Assembly (NCBI GenBank): GCA_016303095.1
Contig: JAEDMH010000085.1
Span: 1-9,862 of the forward strand
Direction of reading: 5' to 3'
DNA: 9,862 bases
Source: Lentisphaeria bacterium
GTDB lineage: Bacteria; Verrucomicrobiota; Lentisphaeria; Oligosphaerales; Oligosphaeraceae
Part shown: positions 5,649 through 9,862 of the stretch, piece after piece
Layout: every line of letters begins with the position of its first letter
Numbering within the stretch: the stretch's first letter is position 1
Translations under genes and position numbers: made by a program
Notes under the pieces: model-generated
Seen by the model: the letters and a program-made list of their open reading frames with translations, nothing else
What the model was told of the DNA's origin: nothing
The model's database searches: none

Positions 5649-8600
5649 ATGAGTCCCCGCTCCCCACGCTCCCCCAACCCCTTCTTCCCCACGGTCTTGG
5701 TGGCGCTTTTGGGGACTCTTCTCTCTCTCCTCCCCACCCTATATCGGGGCGGAGAGAGCTGGTGGCTCCCCCTGACTCTCCTGCTCTCCCTGGGAACTCT
5801 AGCCTTCTGCGCCTTCTTCCGGTGCCTGCCCCATCGCCAAGGCTATCCTACCTTTCATGCTCACCACGCCTATTGGCTCTTCCTGATTCCTATCCTCTGG
5901 GGGCTCCTCCAATGGCTCCCTCTCCCCCCCTCCCTCCTCCCTAGACTCTCCCCCAACACCGCCTTGCTCTGGAGCCATCTCCCCCAGGCCCTCCCCCGAA
6001 TCTCCCTGGCCCCCTACGCCACCTGGGAACGCCTGCAACTCCTCCTCCTCTGCCTGGCCACCACCACCCTGGCCCTCAATCTGGGCAGACGCCCCTTCTT
6101 CGTCCGGGCCATCCTCATCCTCCTGTCCCTGGGGGGACTCCTCAATGCCCTAGTGGGGCTGGGACAGCTCCTGGCGCCCAACGCCTCCTGGGTGCAATTC
6201 CTCACTCCCCCTGGACCAGAGATCGGCCCCCTCCGGGGCGCCTTCCTGAACCGGAACCACTTCTGCTTCTTCCTCACCATGGGGATCTGCGCCACCGGCG
6301 CCCTGATGCTCATCCTCCAGCAGGAGCCCCTCCCGTCCCTTCCTTCTCCTCTGGAAGCCGTGCATCGCATGAAACGGCGCCTCCTCCAATCCCTCCTGGC
6401 CCTGATTCTCCTCCTCCACTACCTCCCCTGCCTCCTCAGCCTCTCCCGGGCCGGAATCTTCTCCGCCTCCCTGGTGCTTCTCCTCCTGGGACTGGCCATC
6501 CTCTTCGCCCCGCCCCCGAAAGGCGACCACCACCCCCTCACCACCACCCGACGCAACACCCTGGCCTGGCTCCTTCTGGGCGTGATGGCCTTCTTCTTCA
6601 CCGCCCCCTTCGCCCTGGAACACCGCCTCCAGCAACTCCAAAGCCCCCAGGCGGCAAATTCCCTGGACCGCCCCCAACTCTGGAAGATCTCCTGGCATTT
6701 GGCCCGGGACTACTGGCTCACCGGCGTGGGCCCCGGCGCCTTCGAGGATGTCATCCAACAATATGCCACCCCGGAGATGCCCCAGGGAAAGATTGTCCAT
6801 GCCCACAACGACTATCTGGAAGCCATGGCGGAACTGGGCCTGCCCGTCACCTTCTTCCTTCTCGCCCTCTTCCTCATCCTCATCGCTCCCCAGGTAAAAC
6901 TTCTCTGGAAGCGTCGCCATCCCACCCGCAGGGGGGTCAGTCTGGCGGGCGCCATGGCCCTCCTGGCCGCCGCCTTCCACGAGGGCTTCGACTTCAATCT
7001 TCTGGCCCTCCCCAACGCCGTGGCCCTCTCCGCATTCCTGGGACTCTTTCTCGCCCAGCCCTCCCCCAACGCCCCCCCTGACCCCACGGAGGAAGCCGCC
7101 CCTTCCCGCCGACACCACTCCCGCGCCCTGGTGCGCCGCCTTCCCGCCCTCTCTTTCCTCCTCTTTCTGCTGGTCGCCATGGGCTTCTCCCTCAGCCTCC
7201 TCCGGGGAGGAATCCGATGCCACCGCCTCTATCTGCTCCGGCAGACCGGCACCCCCAATGCCCTGGGCCTCCACACCCTCCCCTTTCCCCAGAAAGAGAA
7301 GCGCATCCAGCAGGCCCTGGCTTCCCAGCCCCGGAATCCCGCCGTGGCTTCCATGGCCGCCCGGGAATATCTCACCGCCGGCAACTACGTCCCCTCCCTT
7401 CCGGAAAGAAGAAGCCTCTGGCAACAGGCGGAAACCCTCCTCCAGAGAGCCCTCCCCCAACGCCCCGCCCGATATACCTTCTGGCTCACTCTGGGAAATC
7501 TCCAACAGGCCTTGGGACAATGGGAGGAGGCGGAAAGCTCCCTCTGCCGGGCCGTGGAACTGGCCCCCACCCTCACCCAAGTGCAATTGTCCGCCACCCG
7601 CACGCTCCTGCAAATGGGGCGCGTGGAACCCGCCCAGGAACTGCGCCGCGCCCTCCTCCTCAAATTCCCCACTCTGGCCCCACGCCTGCTCCCCCCTCTC
7701 CTCACCCCGGAAACCGATCCCGAACCCCTCCTCCAGGAACTCCCGGACACCCTCCCCAAGGCCACCTTCCTCCTCCCCCTCGCCCAGACCATGATGGAAC
7801 AACGCCGCTTCTCCCAGGCGGCAACGTTCCTGGCCCGCCACCAGGAAGAACTGACCTCCCCCGCCCTGGATTCCGAAAGTCGGCTGGACCTCCTGGCCCG
7901 GGCCACCACTCTCTCCTTCCTCTGCCCCACCTCCCCCCTCCCCCCCATCCACGCCCTCCAACAGGAACTCTGGAAAACTCTGGCGGAGACCAAGGCCCAG
8001 GAAGCCCTCCTCCCCCAGGAGCAACCCCGGCAATGGAATGAGTTGGAGGCCCTGCGGCAACGCCTGCTCCATACCCCCGGGGGCCCTCTGCCCGCCCAAC
8101 GCCTCCGCTTGGCCCAATGGCTCCTGAACACCGGCGCCAGCCAAGAGGCCATCTCCCTCCTGACGCCCCTGGTGCACGGGGGAGGGGTTCTCCCTCCCGC
8201 CCCGGAGGAACTCCGCCAGGCCCAGGAAATGCTTCGCTCCCTGCCCGCCTCCCCCGATTCCGCCGAGGGCTTCCGTCTCCAAGCCCTCCAGGTTCTCCTG
8301 GCCTTCCGCCAAAATCCCCGGGATATCCAGTCCCTGCAACAAGGGGAACAACTCCTCGACACCTATGACAAGGCGGAACGAAAGGCCCGCAACACCCCGG
8401 GAATCCTCATGAATCCCCTGGCCTGGTTCCCCATCCATCTTCTCACCGACGCCCTGGCCGAAGGCTACGAAACCATAGGCAATCTTCCCGTGGCACGGGA
8501 ATTCCGACGCACTCTCCTCAAGGAACACCCCGCCCACGCCGCCACTCTCCACGCCCTGACAAGACTCGACCCCGAAAGCCTATCCCCAGAACAAAAAGCC

Positions 8601-9029
8601 CTGGCCCAAGAGGCCGCACGCCCCCCCCAGGGAGTCCTCTTCTCCCAACTCCAGGTGACCTCCTTCCACACCTCCCCCACCCTCCTCCAACACGCCCACG
8701 AAAGCCTCACCCTCAACGCGACGCTCCGCATCCAGGAGGGCACCACCTCCCATCTTACTTTCCTGGCCCGATGCACCGCCCCTAACGGCCTCGCCTTCAC
8801 CGTCCCCCTGACCCCCGTCAACCCCACCCAGCACTCCCCTCTCCTCTGGGAACACGACACCCTCGTTCCCCTTCAGGCCAAAATCCCCAATTTCCTCGTC
8901 CGCCTCGCCACCGCCAAGTCCCCACTCCCCCCAAAGGCCATCGTGGTCTGGGAACTGTTGGCCGCCCCCGACACCCCCCTCTTCCCCCAGGTCCTCACCA
9001 CCACCACCATCCAACGGACCACCCCATGA
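5649..9029 (+). CDS. O-antigen ligase/polymerase family protein with TPR and C-terminal beta-rich region
   Basis: This inner-membrane protein of 1126 residues belongs to the Wzy_C (O-antigen ligase/polymerase) family, which joins lipid-linked repeat units in the periplasm or transfers polymer to an acceptor. About the first 475 residues hold roughly ten or more membrane segments and the family signatures FLNRNHF (N201-R-N-H204), LSRAG (S266-G269) and HAHNDYLEAMAELG (from H384, with D388 and E391). A last membrane segment is at about 500-517. The remaining 600 residues should face the periplasm: TPR-like helical repeats from about 555 (clearest at 607-640, WLTLGNLQQALGQWEEAE), then a beta-rich stretch from about 995 to the end. 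The family core is usually 400-500 residues, so this is a large fusion. No Shine-Dalgarno site precedes the ATG. The coding strand is extremely C-rich. Polymerase and ligase roles cannot be separated by sequence; polymerase suits this operon better. Confidence 0.9.
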   Translation: MSPRSPRSPNPFFPTVLVALLGTLLSLLPTLYRGGESWWLPLTLLLSLGTLAFCAFFRCLPHRQGYPTFHAHHAYWLFLIPILWGLLQWLPLPPSLLPRLSPNTALLWSHLPQALPRISLAPYATWERLQLLLLCLATTTLALNLGRRPFFVRAILILLSLGGLLNALVGLGQLLAPNASWVQFLTPPGPEIGPLRGAFLNRNHFCFFLTMGICATGALMLILQQEPLPSLPSPLEAVHRMKRRLLQSLLALILLLHYLPCLLSLSRAGIFSASLVLLLLGLAILFAPPPKGDHHPLTTTRRNTLAWLLLGVMAFFFTAPFALEHRLQQLQSPQAANSLDRPQLWKISWHLARDYWLTGVGPGAFEDVIQQYATPEMPQGKIVHAHNDYLEAMAELGLPVTFFLLALFLILIAPQVKLLWKRRHPTRRGVSLAGAMALLAAAFHEGFDFNLLALPNAVALSAFLGLFLAQPSPNAPPDPTEEAAPSRRHHSRALVRRLPALSFLLFLLVAMGFSLSLLRGGIRCHRLYLLRQTGTPNALGLHTLPFPQKEKRIQQALASQPRNPAVASMAAREYLTAGNYVPSLPERRSLWQQAETLLQRALPQRPARYTFWLTLGNLQQALGQWEEAESSLCRAVELAPTLTQVQLSATRTLLQMGRVEPAQELRRALLLKFPTLAPRLLPPLLTPETDPEPLLQELPDTLPKATFLLPLAQTMMEQRRFSQAATFLARHQEELTSPALDSESRLDLLARATTLSFLCPTSPLPPIHALQQELWKTLAETKAQEALLPQEQPRQWNELEALRQRLLHTPGGPLPAQRLRLAQWLLNTGASQEAISLLTPLVHGGGVLPPAPEELRQAQEMLRSLPASPDSAEGFRLQALQVLLAFRQNPRDIQSLQQGEQLLDTYDKAERKARNTPGILMNPLAWFPIHLLTDALAEGYETIGNLPVAREFRRTLLKEHPAHAATLHALTRLDPESLSPEQKALAQEAARPPQGVLFSQLQVTSFHTSPTLLQHAHESLTLNATLRIQEGTTSHLTFLARCTAPNGLAFTVPLTPVNPTQHSPLLWEHDTLVPLQAKIPNFLVRLATAKSPLPPKAIVVWELLAAPDTPLFPQVLTTTTIQRTTP

Positions 9030-9760
9030 TCGACCTCCATTGCCATCTTCTCCCCGCAATCGATGACGGCGCACAGTCCCTGGAGGAAACCCTCGCCCTG
9101 GGCAGACAGGCCGTGGAGGACGGCATCCATACTGTGGTGGCTACCCCACATTTCCGCCCCCCCATGGACTTTCTCCAGCAACTGGAGGCCCGAAAGCAGG
9201 CCCTCCAAACCACCCGGGAAGCCCTGCAACGGGAAAAGATCCCCCTCACTCTCCTGGAAGGCGGGGAAATCACCGCCAATGGACATCTCTTCCGGGAGGT
9301 CTTCCCTCTCCTCCCCGCCCTCCTTCTCCCTACACCCCCCCAACTCCCTCCCACCGCCCTGGTGGAACTGCCCCTGGATCTGGAGGTGACCCACGCCCAG
9401 GGACTCCTCTTCGAAGCTCAGTTGAACGGCTTCCAATTGATCCTGGCACACCCAGAACGATACCCCGGATTCCATAAAAATCTCCCCCTCTTGAAATCTC
9501 TCCTGGACAAGGGAATCTTCCTCCAATTCAACCAGGACTCCCTCCGCACCGGATTCTTCCGGGGACGACACGCCAAACCAATCCTGGAACTGATGGCCTA
9601 CGCCCCACAACAGGTCCTCCTGGCCACCGACGCCCATCACCCCCAATACCGCCCCTGCCTCCTCTCCCCCGCAAAGGAAACCGTCACCCACGCCCTGGGA
9701 GACACCTTCTGGATTGCCCTCACCACCACAAACCCAAAATCCCTCCTGGGACTCCCCTGA
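9026..9760 (+). CDS. PHP-type tyrosine-protein phosphatase (CpsB/CapC/YwqE family)
   Basis: This cytoplasmic, metal-dependent phosphatase of 244 residues has the usual length for the CpsB/CapC/YwqE family, whose members remove phosphate from the tyrosine tail of BY-type kinases. Expected metal ligands are visible: DLHCH (D3, H5, H7) followed by LLPAIDDGA, TPHF (H42), LEGGEI (E78, E81), LAHPERY (H142) and ATDAHH (D202, H204). Its ATG overlaps the TGA of the polymerase gene as ATGA, which indicates translational coupling, and there is no separate ribosome site. Its natural substrate is probably the Gly-Tyr tail of the kinase encoded at 3271-5547. PHP phosphatases are best known with split Gram-positive capsule kinases; here the enzyme accompanies a fused Wzc-type kinase in place of the low-molecular-weight Wzb phosphatase. 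The family call is firm; the substrate is inferred. Confidence 0.94.
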   Translation: MIDLHCHLLPAIDDGAQSLEETLALGRQAVEDGIHTVVATPHFRPPMDFLQQLEARKQALQTTREALQREKIPLTLLEGGEITANGHLFREVFPLLPALLLPTPPQLPPTALVELPLDLEVTHAQGLLFEAQLNGFQLILAHPERYPGFHKNLPLLKSLLDKGIFLQFNQDSLRTGFFRGRHAKPILELMAYAPQQVLLATDAHHPQYRPCLLSPAKETVTHALGDTFWIALTTTNPKSLLGLP

Positions 9761-9762
9761 GA

Positions 9763-9844
9763 CACGGAAAACACGGAGGGCACGGAGAGTTAACACGGAG
9801 GGCACGAAAGGCCCGCTGCGCGGGCACACGGAGACCACGGAGGG
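9763..9844. repeat. Degenerate 9-bp CACGGAGNN repeat array
   Basis: Seven units of nine bases beginning CACGGA or CACGAA start at 9763, 9772, 9781, 9794, 9803, 9827 and 9836, with most of the form CACGGAGNN. They are interrupted by TTAA at 9790-9793 and by a small hairpin at 9811-9825. The array begins two bases after the phosphatase stop and no open frame explains it. The units are too short and too similar, without spacers, for a CRISPR array; a dispersed intergenic repeat element is most likely. It appears to continue past the window edge. Confidence 0.75.
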
Positions 9845-9862
9845 GGCGGAGCCTGCTGCGCA
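9811..9862. repeat. Two copies of a small hairpin, the second cut by the window end
   Basis: GCCCGC (9811-9816) pairs with GCGGGC (9820-9825) around TGC. A second copy starts at 9851 (GCCTGC, TGC, GCA) and is cut at 9862. The second differs by T at 9854, facing A at 9862, where the first has C9814 facing G9822, so pairing is kept. They may be the folded parts of the repeat element, or act as transcript ends after the phosphatase gene. Confidence 0.5.

Noticed and set aside
6150..8552. Antisense open frame of 800 codons
   Set aside because: It is opposite the O-antigen ligase/TPR gene, rich in Gly and Glu with no recognisable domain or ribosome site; it is a product of strand composition.
9763..9862. 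Possible CRISPR array
   Set aside because: The units are only nine bases, degenerate and mostly contiguous, with no unique spacers of regular length and no cas genes nearby.

Overview
The window holds six genes, all on the + strand, that form part of a surface-polysaccharide (exopolysaccharide or capsule) export and polymerisation locus of the Wzx/Wzy type. Signal peptides, a predicted outer-membrane beta-barrel and an SLBB export protein imply a bacterium with two membranes. The high GC, strongly C-biased coding strand, general lack of Shine-Dalgarno sites, O-antigen-ligase/TPR fusion and Gly-Tyr-repeat kinase tail would suit the PVC superphylum (Verrucomicrobiota-like) or a related environmental phylum. 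That placement is an inference; no marker gene is present.

Layout. Positions 1-147 are an AT-richer, gene-free leader. Next come a small secreted protein of unknown function (148-666) and a beta-barrel outer-membrane protein (688-1911), 21 bases apart; the barrel gene has the only good Shine-Dalgarno site in the window. A 174-base gap follows, with a triple 8-bp direct repeat that contains a 12-bp palindrome, a strong long hairpin, and a pyrimidine-rich leader. The second block is the export and assembly set: a Wza-like export protein with three SLBB domains (2086-3204), a fused Wzz/BY-type tyrosine autokinase with a 13-tyrosine Gly-Tyr tail (3271-5547), a 1126-residue O-antigen ligase/polymerase with TPR and beta-rich C-terminal parts (5649-9029), and a PHP-type tyrosine phosphatase of the CpsB/CapC/YwqE family (9026-9760) whose start overlaps the previous stop as ATGA. 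The last 100 bases are a non-coding array of 9-bp CACGGAG-type repeats with small hairpins.

How they probably work together. The Wzy-like protein polymerises (or ligates) sugar units in the periplasm. The Wzz/kinase sets chain length and drives assembly through cycles of phosphorylation on its tyrosine tail, and the PHP phosphatase reverses this. The export protein ends just after its third SLBB domain, with no residues left for a Wza-type membrane helix, so the beta-barrel at 688-1911 is a good candidate for the outer-membrane pore. The small secreted protein may be an accessory periplasmic factor. No glycosyltransferases or flippase are in the window; they presumably lie elsewhere.

The most interesting signals are the predicted export-protein plus barrel pairing, the Gly-Tyr tail built on a hexanucleotide repeat, pyrimidine-rich leaders without Shine-Dalgarno sites before three consecutive genes, the two inverted-repeat structures in the 1912-2085 gap, and the repeat/hairpin array at the right end.
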